Program-made: the position numbers and the translations under genes | In this document: positions 11,520-21,892 of the stretch, piece after piece | How positions within the stretch are numbered: the first letter of the stretch is position 1 | Layout of the letters: each line of letters opens with the position of its first letter | Notes under the pieces: generated by a model | The model's input: the letters and a program-made list of their open reading frames with translations, nothing else | What the model was told of the DNA's origin: nothing | Databases searched by the model: none | DNA from: Aselliscus stoliczkanus | Lineage: Eukaryota; Chordata; Mammalia; Chiroptera; Hipposideridae | DNA length: 64,000 nt | Assembly: GCA_033961575.1 (NCBI GenBank) | Contig: CM066737.1 | Coordinates: 103,816,709-103,880,708 of the forward strand | Reading direction: 5' to 3'

Positions 11520-14440
11520 TGGAGCACATATTCCAGTAAGGTAAGCTTATTGGCATGTCCTCTACCAGTGTGCACTAGAATGCTGTAGATGTCACTTCAA
11601 ATCCCTGACAGGCATAGTAGTAGCCCCGTATATACAGATGTGTTGAATGGTGTCCATACAACACACAAAAACTAAAATAAATTGTGACGTGGATTTCAAG
11701 TGTTCAGAAATCTTCCGCTATATCATCCATGAACAAACCTGTCAGGATCTACAGTAATATCTGATGCCCACACCCACCAGGGTGATCAAAGAAGTGATCA
11801 CGCTGAGGCTGCATTATCACTAACTGAGAAAATCATACTTTCCATGTGTCCCTGCTGGACATTTGTGCTCAAGCCAATCCCTACAGGGATTGGTACATAA
11901 AACATTTGCGCTTGAGCTCCACGGGCTACAGACAAGATAATTTCCAAGGGCAGAAACCTGAAGACCTCTAGTTTTTTGGAAATGAATCTATTTCTACTTA
12001 TATCTGAAACACCTCTTGAGCTGATAACTTTTTGGAAAATGAAGGAAGCCATATTGCATGCAAATATAGGTTTTAATGTCACACATCACACTTTCAAATT
12101 TAGGTCTCCAAACGTGGGGAAAAAAATGAGTGTGCATGGCATGCACAGAGACATGGAGTGAATAATTATCTCCTGGCATTATCTATTCCAGATCCTATCC
12201 CAAAATAAATGTTGTGGTAAAATGCATATACTCACATTGGGATGAAACTTAGGATATAGCTCTAAGTTAATTTCATGTTCAAAGACAATTTCATTACAAT
12301 AGATAAAGGCTTTGTTTCAAAGAGAGAGAATTAGAACTAATGCATTTTGCCCAGGTTTGAACATTTCATTTGACTTCTTTAAAAGCTTAATGTTTAAAGT
12401 AGCATTTTCAAGACACAATAATACTGACAAAAGAATATCTGATAGAATGATGGAATAACTCCCTGATAAACCAACTGATGAGACAAAACACCCAAGTGGG
12501 GAAGAAGCCTCCTCTGTTGACATACAGTTGACATTTACCTGTTTCAAAACCGGGTAATGGTGAATGGACATATCTTGTGTTTTTATCTGAATTGAGCATT
12601 TTGAAAATTTATGTTTTGATAAGATCTGACGCAGGTCTCTATGGATCTTATAGATGGAATGCAATTGGCAACTCTGACTCATGACTTTGTTTATACATTT
12701 GTGCTTCAGCACATCAGAAAAGCTATTTTTTTCCTGTAGTTTCTAAGAATGGCTCTCAATTACAGACCTAACTCTGAATCATTTCTGGTTCCCTTTTCTA
12801 GCTTACATCCATCTTACTGCTTGTATTATGTGCCCATTATGACATCTTTCAGAGTCTATCAGGGACATGGGATAGACATGAAATATTTTACTGACTTGAA
12901 AGTATGCAGGAAAAATGCCTTCTGATAAGAAAATTTATGGATATGCCTTTCTTTTTCCCTTGCGAATGCAAGGCAGCAAGGAAACAGAGAAATACATTAA
13001 TATTTAGTATGACTTCTAGAAAAGCCATTCCCTTTACCTCAAAAGCCCATATTTGGCTCTTGCTTTTATTCTTGTGGTCGAATCTTGCCCTTCTGTCTTC
13101 TTATTAATCACTATTATTGTCATTTTCAACATCATCATCATTGTCATCGTGTTTATTGTTATCATAGGCAGTTTGTTTTTCGGCAGTGACAGGGAAGCTA
13201 TCACTATTCCAGAGACAATCACGTTTCCTAATCACCCTTCATTTCTACCTACTTCATAAAACCTGTCATTGATACATTGCTAATCTACTATAGTAAGTAC
13301 TATAGTGTTCTTCCTGCCTTCTCACAGTTTCAAGTTCCCTATTATTTCCTTGGTTTATGTCTTTCTCCTCAGCTCAACAAAATCCCCTTTGCCAGCCACT
13401 GTGACCCTTGGTGAGTCCTCAAAAGTTTCCTGCCTCAATTTCAGCTCCCACTAATTAGACACATTAATCTTCACAACTGATCTGCATTTTCCTTTCTTTG
13501 TTTCATATTTCCTCACTCTGGAGGAAAGGATAACTTCTTTTCCCTACATCATATATATAAATACATGATATAATACATGTGAATAGTAAGGCACCTCACT
13601 GCCCACTCAGATGTGGTGTGGGGGTGGGTTGATAAAACAAATATGCAAAAGTACCATATTAGACATATGAAGTTTTATGGGAACACCAAGGAGGGAAAAT
13701 TGTTTTAGTCTTAAATAATGCGGAATGTTTTACATCCAGGAAAAGCCCAGATCCTCAGAGTAAAGAAAATTGTGGGAGCTATTAGGTAATTGATCTGATA
13801 TAAATGGTCTGTGGAAATCAAATTTATAAAAAAGTACCAGAGTTCACTGAAGTGGAGAGTTAAAGGGAGAGAGACAAAACTCAATGAAGTCCATTAATGT
13901 CAGAGTCTTAAATGCTATCTACCCCGTTTCCTTTTTAGAAATCTTTTAAACATCCTGTACTCAGGCTTTTGAGTAGGGAATAGATCTCAAAAACATGGCC
14001 ATGCTTTGCTATACTTGATATTCTCCTCATTTCTGTATCCTTTAGAATCACAGGAAATGTCATTTCTAAAGGGTGACATCCCCAGAAGAACCAGAAAAAA
14101 AGCTGTGTGTAGAAATAATTGCCCATTCTGTGTGGTCACTTAAAGTAGCAACATGGATGTTTTATTACTCTTTTCACTTTGATACCCTTTTGAAAAATTA
14201 TAGCTAGAAAATAATGAATAATAGCTGCTATTAAACAAGATGCAGATAAGCTTGAAACAATTTTCCATCTCTAGACCTTCTCTATGAAGCTTTCCATGAA
14301 TAGCTTAATACGAAACCATCTCTCCATTTATTGGAATCCCATAGGGTTTTATCTGTACTTCCTTATGTTACTTAACTATTAACTACTTAACTATTTTTGT
14401 CTAATAATATATATTTAGTACTATATTTTATAAGTATTCA
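11520..14440. other. GLRA2 intron 2: no feature recognised
   Basis: AT-rich, with an ATC/ATT-rich low-complexity patch at 13105-13170. The open frames (longest 131 codons at 12317-12712, minus) match nothing I know and have no gene context. Confidence 0.55.
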
Positions 14441-14454
14441 TGTAACATCTACTC

Positions 14455-14590
14455 TCCCCACTGGAATTTTTGATGGTAGCACCCAAACCTGTTTCATCTT
14501 TCCACTTCTCAAAGCATGCATTAGTTAATATTTTGCATATAGTTCCGATTCCAAAGTTATTGAATGACTAAGTGAATAAATGTATAAATG
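14455..14590 (+). mobile_element. L2 3' end
   Basis: The text 'CCACTGGAATTTTTGATGGTAGC...CATCTTTCCACTTCTC...TATTGAATGACTAAGTGAATAAATG' follows the L2 3' end pattern (GGCAGGGACTGTG...GAATGAATGAATGAATAAATG). Confidence 0.55.
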
Positions 14591-14599
14591 GGCATTCCC

Positions 14600-15890
14600 A
14601 TTGAAAGCTGACTCTCGAATTATTACTCATAGGATTTTGTTTCAAATATTGACTTCCAAAGCAATGATCACAAACTTAATGTGAAATGGGGTGAACATGA
14701 AAATTGTTTTCGGGAAAACTGAGCTTTGAACTTGGTTCCACTGTCTTATTAGAAAATACTCTATAAATCAAAAACATTTGTTTTGCCAAAACTCTGATGT
14801 ATTTCTTTATGAAATGTTCCCTTAGCTGGGTATATTCAGAGGTATAGTGTTTAAAGAAGAAATGAATTTAGAATTTAGTTTTTCTGTTCTTATTTGCCAA
14901 TAATAAAAATTAATCAAAACTCAAGGAAAGCAATCCAATTAAATTGCTAATAAGCAAAACCAAAGCAATGCATGAATTATGACATAACATCTAGAACATT
15001 ATACATTTCTCCTCTTATAAAATATTATAAATACTTCACAATGCATTATATCAAATTAAATTACAAGATAAAATGCAACTGTCATTTAAAATATGTATTT
15101 AAAAATTAAAGCATTAAAATAATTCAGTTTTTAATAATTGGTTTTTGTTGCTGTATTTTTCTGATTCAGAATAAAACTAAACAAAATAGTTAAAATTTAA
15201 TTTCTACAGACTATTAATTGCATTTTTGTAATGTTAACAAAGCAAATGAAAGCACCAAATTTTTTGGTTTGTTTCTAATTGAACAAAGAAAATATCCACC
15301 ATCTTTGACATGTGCACGTTATAATCCTGTTATCTTTGGTAATTTCAGATAAATAGCTTCCAATAAACAATTAGAATATCTAAGCAACAGGACACCAAAC
15401 ACTTCTGATATATTATTAGAGCCTCTTCTCACAGTATTTAAAAATGAGATAGGCCTGAATGTATAAAATGGCATGTTTTATATTGAGATTTCATCTTCAC
15501 TTTGGAAGTGGGTATTTAAAACCCAAACAAAGCATTTTGGCATAGCCATTGAATCTTAGTGAGTCTTGATAGACACTCATACAAGTGAAGCCCATCAGTT
15601 GCTCTTGTCTTTATTTCTAATCACACTCTCACATAAGATAAAATAGGGAATGTGGCAATAATATCTGACATTAGTTTTCTTTGTGGAATAGAACACAAAT
15701 GAGGAAAGTTTTCAGAAGTGGCAAGGAACATGTAAAATGTAAGCTATTAAATTAACTAGTTCAAAAGAATGCCAAAATGAAATGAAGACCATACTTGTTT
15801 CCATTTTACAATAAAAAGCCCTGAAAACTTTTTTCAGAGTATTGAAATGTCTAGAAGATTTCTCATGGACTTAACATAAGTTTAAGTGAA
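14600..15890. other. GLRA2 intron 2 next to exon 2: repeat-poor, AT-rich
   Basis: No transposon recognised. The sequence is strongly AT-rich (14990-15290 especially). The lack of repeats beside the exon may reflect constraint, but this is only an impression. Confidence 0.5.
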
Positions 15891-15896
15891 ACCTAC

Positions 15897-16030
15897 CTTT
15901 AAAATTTGGCCTGATTCTTGCATCATATCCTGATGTCCTTCCCATTAGTTTATCCAGGAAATCTGAAGGAGACAGGGTCTGCGAAGGCTGTTTGCCAGAC
16001 CTGGACTCATGGTCTTTGCCCAAAGCCGTC
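15897..16030 (-). CDS. GLRA2: GLRA2 second coding exon (start of the extracellular domain)
   Basis: This 134-bp exon on the minus strand begins after an AG acceptor (TGTTTAG|GACG) and ends AAAG|GTAGGT. It supplies one base of a split Arg codon, 44 whole codons, and one base of a split Gly codon. The reading runs [20 protein letters not shown] then the block [20 protein letters not shown] and PNFK. The second block is shared by glycine receptor alpha subunits and forms the start of the ligand-binding domain; the [13 protein letters not shown] lead-in is specific to alpha-2. Compared with human GLRA2 as I recall it, residues 26-27 are Leu-Gly instead of Phe-Cys and Asp31 is Glu, all around the signal-peptidase site. 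The exon is intact, with no frameshift or stop. The alternatively spliced 68-bp exon 3 that should follow was not seen in 1-15896. Confidence 0.96.
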
Positions 16031-17181
16031 CTAAACACATCATCAACTCTTTTAGCAACCATTCCAATCTTACCACCTGAGAACTAATGCTCACAGAATG
16101 TTTGACCTCATGGTTTATATGCATATTTGATATGTCAGTAAGAAGAAAAAGAAAAAGACAAACTCTTTGGTCAACTTCTGAAGTCGTGCATGGCCTAGAG
16201 TTAACTTGAAATAATGAGAGGTGTAAACTTTGAGTCTTATCTCTTAAGTTTCCAAACTTCAGCCATACATAAGACATTTAAGATGATACAACATGCATAG
16301 TTTTAGATCGTAAATTTTATGGATATATAGTTAAAGCTATTTATTTCTAGAGCTATCAGAAAAATGAAGATGACAATTTGTAAAATTTATGATTGGCTTA
16401 AAGTAATTTCCACCATGAATTTCAAAAATATTCTTCCAGCATTTCAGCCCTTAATATAAATCCTCTACTTTTCATAAGAAATATGTAATAAGATGGGCAG
16501 AATGAAGTTAATGTGAACTAATTATCCCATTGCTTATTTTCTCACCTGCTAGAGTGTATTCCAACTATCAACTATTAATACTTTTCAGTGTGTTGTCTAA
16601 AAGAAAATCTTCACTTGGAAATTTAACTTCATTCTAAAATAGGTCAACAATGAGCATGCTTTTACTTCTATTATTTTATCAGTTGTTATTTATATATTAG
16701 CATTTAAATAGTTGACTCCAATAAAGTATTCATAGAAAAGAACTTCTAAATTATTTTATATTTTGCATTATCAAAAACACTAAATGTTGATTAGAAATAT
16801 TTTCAGATTTTTATTTTCATTAACGGGCTTATAAAAAGAGCATATTTAGTTTGTAGTGAAAATGATTTCTTTCACAACACATAGTGGTGACTGAATGTTG
16901 ACCTCATCCCTGAAGTATACATTTTACAAGCTTTGTTTTTAATAGTTTAACAAATAAACCTGTTAATTCTATAACTAAGAAAATACCACATTCTTGCCAA
17001 GTTTTCAAAGAAGTAGTATTAAATATAAGTGCAAAGATGATATAAACATTTGGTAAGAGTTAAAATTGATGCAATCATCTAGAAATACTCACATTCCCAT
17101 ATGCAGAATCATCTGATTTATCAAGTATTATTTGATTATGATGGTGGTGGTGGTGGTGGTGGTGGCAGTGGTGGTGAAGAT

Positions 17182-17219
<38 letters not shown>

Positions 17220-18212
17220 CTAATTCTAATAACACCCAGCCTACAATTTTTCTTAATCATAGTAGAAGGTGTGAACCTGAAAGGAACATAGTGGGGTGTC
17301 CCAGTACTCATAGCATTGCTGCTATATGTTCCATTTCTTTTGGTTCTGTGAAAAAATACCATAAAATTTGGTTAAAATTAAATGAAGAGTCCTACACTTG
17401 GTTGTATGAACATCTCCTGTCTCTATCTTGTCTTAGAACCTCTTCCATTAGGATGGCTATTTTACTTACTGGTAATAATAATATTTTGAAGTATCAATTG
17501 ATTTAACAATTTGTAAATTAGGTAGAAAATGCAGGCATAAAAATAATGATTTCTCACTTATTTTAATTATGCATAGTCCATTTCTCATGCATACAAAGAT
17601 ATCATATTAATTACATTTGGTAGGCAATCAATTTCCAAATACACTGAACAGTAGAATGTAGTGGCAAATGAGATTTTAAATGTTCCTAATCTTTCAAGAA
17701 ATTTCCTGAATCCTAGTCCTCATGGTGTACATCTAGTTGCTGAAATAAAAAAGAAGTCCCAAGTTGGCCAAGAATTAGGGCTCTTTTATGTTTTTTTATA
17801 AAATGAGCATGATCCTGGCAAAGTAATCCAATCACTTCCACCATATGAAAAGCACTGCATCCAATAACCCCTTTAAATTACTCCCAGAAGAATTTAAAAG
17901 CAAACACAAAAAAAGTCACCATTATATAGAAATGTAGAGCATGCAACTCATCACACTACTTTTATATCACATTGGCTGTGAGATGTGTTGAAATGCATAG
18001 AGTGGGCTTATGCATCATAAAACTTGCCTTTGTGAAAATGTACCACCCTCCCACCATAATTAAGCTTTTTAAAAGAACAAAAGAAAACTAACTGTCCTAC
18101 ATAAAATTAAAACAATGTGGTCCATGGCATAGGAAATAGATAAAAATTGCATGACATGTTCTCTTTCAGTTTTCATGTGGAAAATATCAGCATGCAAAGT
18201 CTTTTCACCTAC
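16031..18212 (-). other. GLRA2: GLRA2 intron 1
   Basis: This 2182-bp intron lies between the two coding exons on the minus strand. It starts GTAGGTG at the donor (18212) and ends TGTTTAG at the acceptor (16031). The 3' end is poor in pyrimidines. It is AT-rich, contains the GGT/GAT microsatellite at 17136-17219, and shows no SINE or LINE that I can recognise, unlike most of the window. Confidence 0.9.
17136..17219. repeat. Compound (GGT)n-(GAT)n microsatellite in GLRA2 intron 1
   Basis: A GGT run with one GCA interruption (about 17140-17176) is followed by an uninterrupted GAT run (about 17183-17218). On the GLRA2 strand it reads (ATC)n(ACC)n. The long reading frames through it, giving poly-Val/poly-Asp or poly-Ile/poly-His, are artefacts of the repeat. 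Confidence 0.95.
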
Positions 18213-18280
18213 CTGAAGTGGTTGGTCTCTAAGAAAAATGCAAACAAGGCTGTCAAAATGTTCACTAGCTGCCGGTTCAT
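18213..18280 (-). CDS. GLRA2: GLRA2 first coding exon (signal peptide)
   Basis: On the minus strand an ATG at 18280 opens 22 codons plus two bases, reading MNRQLVNILTALFAFFLETN then HF and the first two bases of an Arg codon. This is the signal-peptide exon of the glycine receptor alpha-2 subunit and matches the human protein as I remember it. The exon stops at 18213 before a good donor (CAG|GTAGGT). The peptide has a hydrophobic core (ILTALFAFFL) suited to entry into the secretory pathway. The ATG context has G at -3. GLRA2 encodes a subunit of a pentameric Cys-loop chloride channel gated by glycine, prominent in the embryonic and developing nervous system. The next coding exon is 2182 bp downstream at 15897-16030, and the phase fits (AG|G gives Arg). 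GLRA1 and GLRA3 have different leaders, so the paralogue call is firm. The upstream end of the exon (5' UTR) is not defined. Confidence 0.95.
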
Positions 18281-19520
18281 TCCTGTTTCTGTGATGCTTG
18301 TGGAAAATATCCCCGAAATGATTCCAGAAAGAAGCTAGGACAAAGTATCTATCTATTGTCCAGATTGAAAATCTGGCAGGAATCTAGTTTCCTTGAAAAT
18401 CGAAAAGAGATTTGGGTTTGGACAGTTTGCTGAGAAAAAACAAAAAGTGCCAGTCCTAGGCATCATGGTCAGGTCGAACTGGGGCTCAGGACCATCAGTG
18501 AACCCAGGAAAGACAAAGCCTTGGAACTGAGGGACCCTCCAGCTGCTGCTCCTGAATAAGAAAAAACGCTGCTACCTTAATCGCATCACCATGCAAAGAG
18601 GGCTGGCGACAATGCCATGCTGGAAGTCGGGTTGCTCAGGCTTTTGTTTGAAGTCCTTTTTGGATAGCAAATGCCTTTTCTCTAGAAAATGTTGTCTTTT
18701 AAAAAGAAGTTGGAAATGAGGGGGGAAAAGGGGACTTTGCGCGCTGGAGTGGGTAGGGAGCAGAGGGCAGAAATGCTGAGATCCTGTGCTGGAATGAGGG
18801 CTACAGAGAGAGACGGAGACGTGATCTTACCCAGCCTATAAATTTCAGCACTCGGACAGCTTCTAGCTCTGAAGTGCGCATGTTTCCTTTTTCAGTAGCT
18901 TGGGGTGGGGGTCGGGGAGAGGCATTCAAGAAGGGACATGCCTGCCATTCAAAGGCAAAGAGTTGACTGGCTGTTCAGCGAAGGGGTGCTGAAGGTGGTG
19001 CGATGACAACCAGGGAAGAGCAGAGGTCAGGGTAACAGATCGGGTAAAAGAGGCTGGAGTCTGAGCTCCTGGAAATTCAAGTGTGTCGGCGGGTGGGCGG
19101 ACGGGAGTTTGAAGCAGAAAAGCGAAGGGAATAAAGTCTAGGTGTGGGAACAGGAAATTGGGGGAAGCAGCGCAGTACAGGGTTTGGAGTACTGAAATTA
19201 TAATAGGGGAGTGGGTAGTTTACCCCTTGTCAGTGAACCTGAAGGCGAAAGGGGAGTCCTGTGCTAAATAGGAGGGGACATTTCCGTGGCATAGAGAAGC
19301 CCGCGTGCGGGGAGGGTCGGGGGAGTGAGGACGGTTCAGGAGTATCGATCAATTAGTTTAGAAGCCCTGTATGCCTTCCTCGCCCCTTGAGTGTTTTCGA
19401 TGGATTTGCGCCGCCTGTTCCCAAAGGATCTCTGCTAGGGAAAGCCCTTTCCGCGGAGCTTTCTTCAGTGGCTCCGAATCCTTGAGCCTCCTCTTCAAGT
19501 CGCACATTTGTGGAGAAGGA
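18281..19520 (-). promoter_or_regulatory. GLRA2: Probable GLRA2 5' UTR and promoter region
   Basis: Directly upstream of the GLRA2 start codon is a repeat-free stretch with much higher G+C and CpG than the rest of the window. CpGs cluster at about 18735-19500, with examples at 18739, 19086-19106, 19300-19320 and 19410-19460. This fits the 5' UTR followed by a weak CpG island at a neuronal gene promoter. I could not place a transcription start, a convincing TATA box or an upstream splice site, so both edges are approximate. A separate non-coding exon 1 farther upstream is also possible. Confidence 0.5.
18353..18466 (-). other. Possible upstream ORF in the GLRA2 leader (37 codons)
   Basis: On the GLRA2 strand a doubled ATG at 18466 opens 37 codons ending in TAG at 18353, 72 nt before the GLRA2 start codon. 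It is out of frame with GLRA2. It matters only if the transcript leader extends past 18466, which I cannot show. There is no other ATG between its stop and the main start. The peptide resembles nothing I know. Confidence 0.2.
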
Positions 19521-20116
19521 GAAATGGGCCAGAAGGGGGCAGTAGCAATCTTTTTCTGCCTTGGTTAGAGTAGGTGAGAGTAGGGCTGCAGGTAAAAACT
19601 GGAGCAAGAAAGGGTGAGACTGCCGGTTGTGTTTCATCTGCCCATTCCAGATGCCAGTCACCAGGGAGGGTCATGTAATAAAGTGTAGATGCTCTCCTAA
19701 ATTGGCTAAAGAGACAAACTCGTGGAAGTTTATAAATCCTGTACAAAAGCATGACAAGTAACCTTGCTCTTTGAAATTAAATTTATAAATATTAATAACA
19801 AAAGAGAAAGGGTAAATAGTTCAATGCAAGTAATTAGCAGCTTCTGGTAAGAGGAAATGAAAAATGCATGTTCGACCATGAGCTGGGCGAGCAACCTATA
19901 TATTGTAAAATATATTTTGGTAGTCACCTTGGCACTCCTCTGCAGGTCTTAATTTTAAAACAAAATAATGTGATTAATTTTGGGACCATACATGGTGAAT
20001 CTTCCCTTGGATCAGTTTCAATATCGTAGCAGAATAACAAAGAGTTCTATGTTTTTAAATGGTAGGAAAAAATTTTCTGAGAAAAAAAATTGGGAGTTCT
20101 TTTCACCTTTTAGTGT

Positions 20117-20262
20117 TAATATAAATCACCTGGGAATCTTGTTGAAATGCAGTTTTTGACCTAGTAGGTCTGAGGTGGTGCTTGAGATTCTGCATTTTGA
20201 ACAAGTTCCTAGCAGAGGTTGATGCTATGGACCCACTGATCACACTTTGAGTAGCAATGGTC
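20117..20262 (+). mobile_element. MER5-type hAT DNA transposon
   Basis: MER5A/B wording: ATCACCTGGGAATCTTGTTG followed by AAATGCAG, GAGATTCTGCATTTTGAACA then AGTTCC, and a right end CACACTTTGAGTAGCAATGG. Confidence 0.75.
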
Positions 20263-20646
20263 TGTACGCCCTCTTATCGGATTTCTATTCCACCAAGACA
20301 GGGAGAATACAGGAACTTCTCTTTAATGAAAAGCAGCAGTGCCCAAGCATTCTGCTTACATACAAAATCAATTCTTTGGATGTGTTCTCTTAACTTTCAA
20401 AGCCCAGAAAAAGTGATTCAATTGAAAAGGAAGACAGTGCAGTGTAAGACATCCCAGGACTGCAGCTTCAAATCTGTTCACTTCCAAATCCATCCACATG
20501 GAAACTCTAAACCTGCTTTTATCCCTGCAGTCCTGACCCAAAAAAAATAAAATCAATTCCCGGAAATATATTTCTTCAATTGGTGCTATGGAAGAATCAT
20601 ACAAGATTCTTTTGTGTTCGAGATTCTTTCCAAAAGATAACATGTA

Positions 20647-20803
20647 TAGTAAAACCTTGGATTCCAAGTAACGTAGTTTGCAAGTGTTCCACAACATGAG
20701 CAAACATTTCTAATACATTTTAACTTGGTAAACGAGTGATGTCTTAACAATATGAGTACTTTGTTTCCAGAATGAATTATGCTCACAAACCAAGGTATTA
20801 CTG
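20647..20803 (+). mobile_element. Short Tc1/mariner-superfamily MITE
   Basis: The ends are inverted repeats: left AGTAAAACCTTGGATT at 20648, right end reading inward AGTAATACCTTGGTTTG from 20802. Both ends are bordered by TA, as expected for TA-targeting elements. At about 155 bp it has no coding capacity. Confidence 0.7.
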
Positions 20804-21194
20804 TATATGTGAAAGTAGAAGAGAATGACTTGTCCCAAATTTTTTGAGGTTGTACTGTTGCTTAAAGTAATACTGTCTTTGGAAATCATTTCTTTCAACA
20901 GCAGTCTTGTTATTAACCAGGGGTAGGGTGCCTAGGGAAGCCTGTGACAAAGGGAGGCTCTGGCTGGAGCATGAACTCATAGCATTTATTATTTTGGAGT
21001 TGGAATGGACTTCAGAGGGGATCTAGTCTAGTCTCATTTACTTCTCACTTCTCCTCAATTTGGATTCTAGCTCTGTCAGTGCACAGAAGTAGCTCTATAA
21101 ATTCCTTGTAACTAAGACTTAAGGATTTTTTGTTGTTGTTGTCATCTTACTTCACAGTTCCATGGCACCGAACATCATTGGTCTCTTTTTCCTT

Positions 21195-21892
21195 TGTTAA
21201 AAAAGTTTTATTTTATTGTGATAAGAACCCTTACCACGAGATCTACTCTTTCAACAGATATTTGTTTGTTTGTTTTAAAGAGTTTACTGGGGAATTGGGG
21301 AAGGGGAACAGCATTGGGGAACCGGGGAAGGGGAACAGACAAGTTGCTGTCCCCTTGTTCTTCTGTCTAATTGTGGAGGACGTTGCTTCACTGGCCCATG
21401 TTGGTATCATCATTACGCTCTTCCTGGGTAAGGCAGATCAGTCACCGACCTCTGGACAGCCGCTCACAGCGGCTCTTGGCAGCTCACAACGGCTGCCAGC
21501 TGCTCACGCTGGCTGCCGGCCACTCGCTGTAGCCTATGCCAGCCCACTGCAGCAGGGGCTGCAGCTATGCTGTCCCTGGGGACTCACAGCAGCCCAGCTC
21601 CAGGTGGAGCTGTTGTTCACCATCTTAGCTGTAGAGGGCAGTGTCACTGGCCCTCATATGTGGGATCCAAACCTGGGCCGCTGGAGTCCCAAAACTAGCT
21701 CTTAACCAATGAGTCACTCAGCCGGCCCATCAACAGATTTTTAAGTGTATGATATTGTTACCTATAGGTACAGTGTTGTGTTGTGCAGTGGCTCTCTAAA
21801 ACTTCCTCATCTTGCATCAATGAAATCTTATATTCATTGATTCATAACTCCCCATTTCTCCCTCTCCTCTGTCCCTAGCAATCACCGTGCTG
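21195..21892 (-). mobile_element. L1 3' UTR fragment, antisense, split by a long SINE
   Basis: Left piece 21195-21262 (ACCACGAGATCTACTCTTTC) and right piece 21730-21892 (TTTTTAAGTGTATGATATTG, CTCTAAAACTTCCTCATCTT, AACTCCCCATTTCTCCCTCT) are consecutive parts of an antisense L1 3' UTR, separated by the SINE at 21263-21728. Confidence 0.8.
21263..21728 (-). mobile_element. Long-form GGGCCGGCC SINE
   Basis: Same structure as 8403-8880. Plus-strand right end AGTCACTCAGCCGGCCC is the tRNA-like head; left part has CCGGGGAAGGGGAACAG blocks, the SINE 3' end. Target duplications TCAACAGATATT (21251-21262) and TCAACAGATTTT (21730-21741). A 191-codon open frame runs through it and is not a gene. Confidence 0.92.

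Noticed and set aside
1..15896. Further GLRA2 exons, especially the alternative exon 3A/3B pair
   Set aside because: I looked on the minus strand for the PPVNVTCNIFINSFGS segment and found nothing. The intron is probably longer than the window; an alignment would be decisive.
15945..16277. 110-codon minus-strand frame overlapping GLRA2 exon 2
   Set aside because: It is in a different frame from the GLRA2 reading and runs through the intron; a shadow of the real exon.
17132..17506. 124-codon frame starting with poly-Val and poly-Asp
   Set aside because: Produced by the GGT/GAT microsatellite inside GLRA2 intron 1.
18147..18338. 63-codon plus-strand frame over GLRA2 exon 1
   Set aside because: It is the antisense of the GLRA2 leader exon and has no features of its own.
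21130..21705. Plus-strand open frame of 191 codons
   Set aside because: It lies in antisense L1 and a long SINE; similar frames appear in the SINE copies at 8426-8857 and 31101-31664. Openness comes from the GC-rich SINE body.
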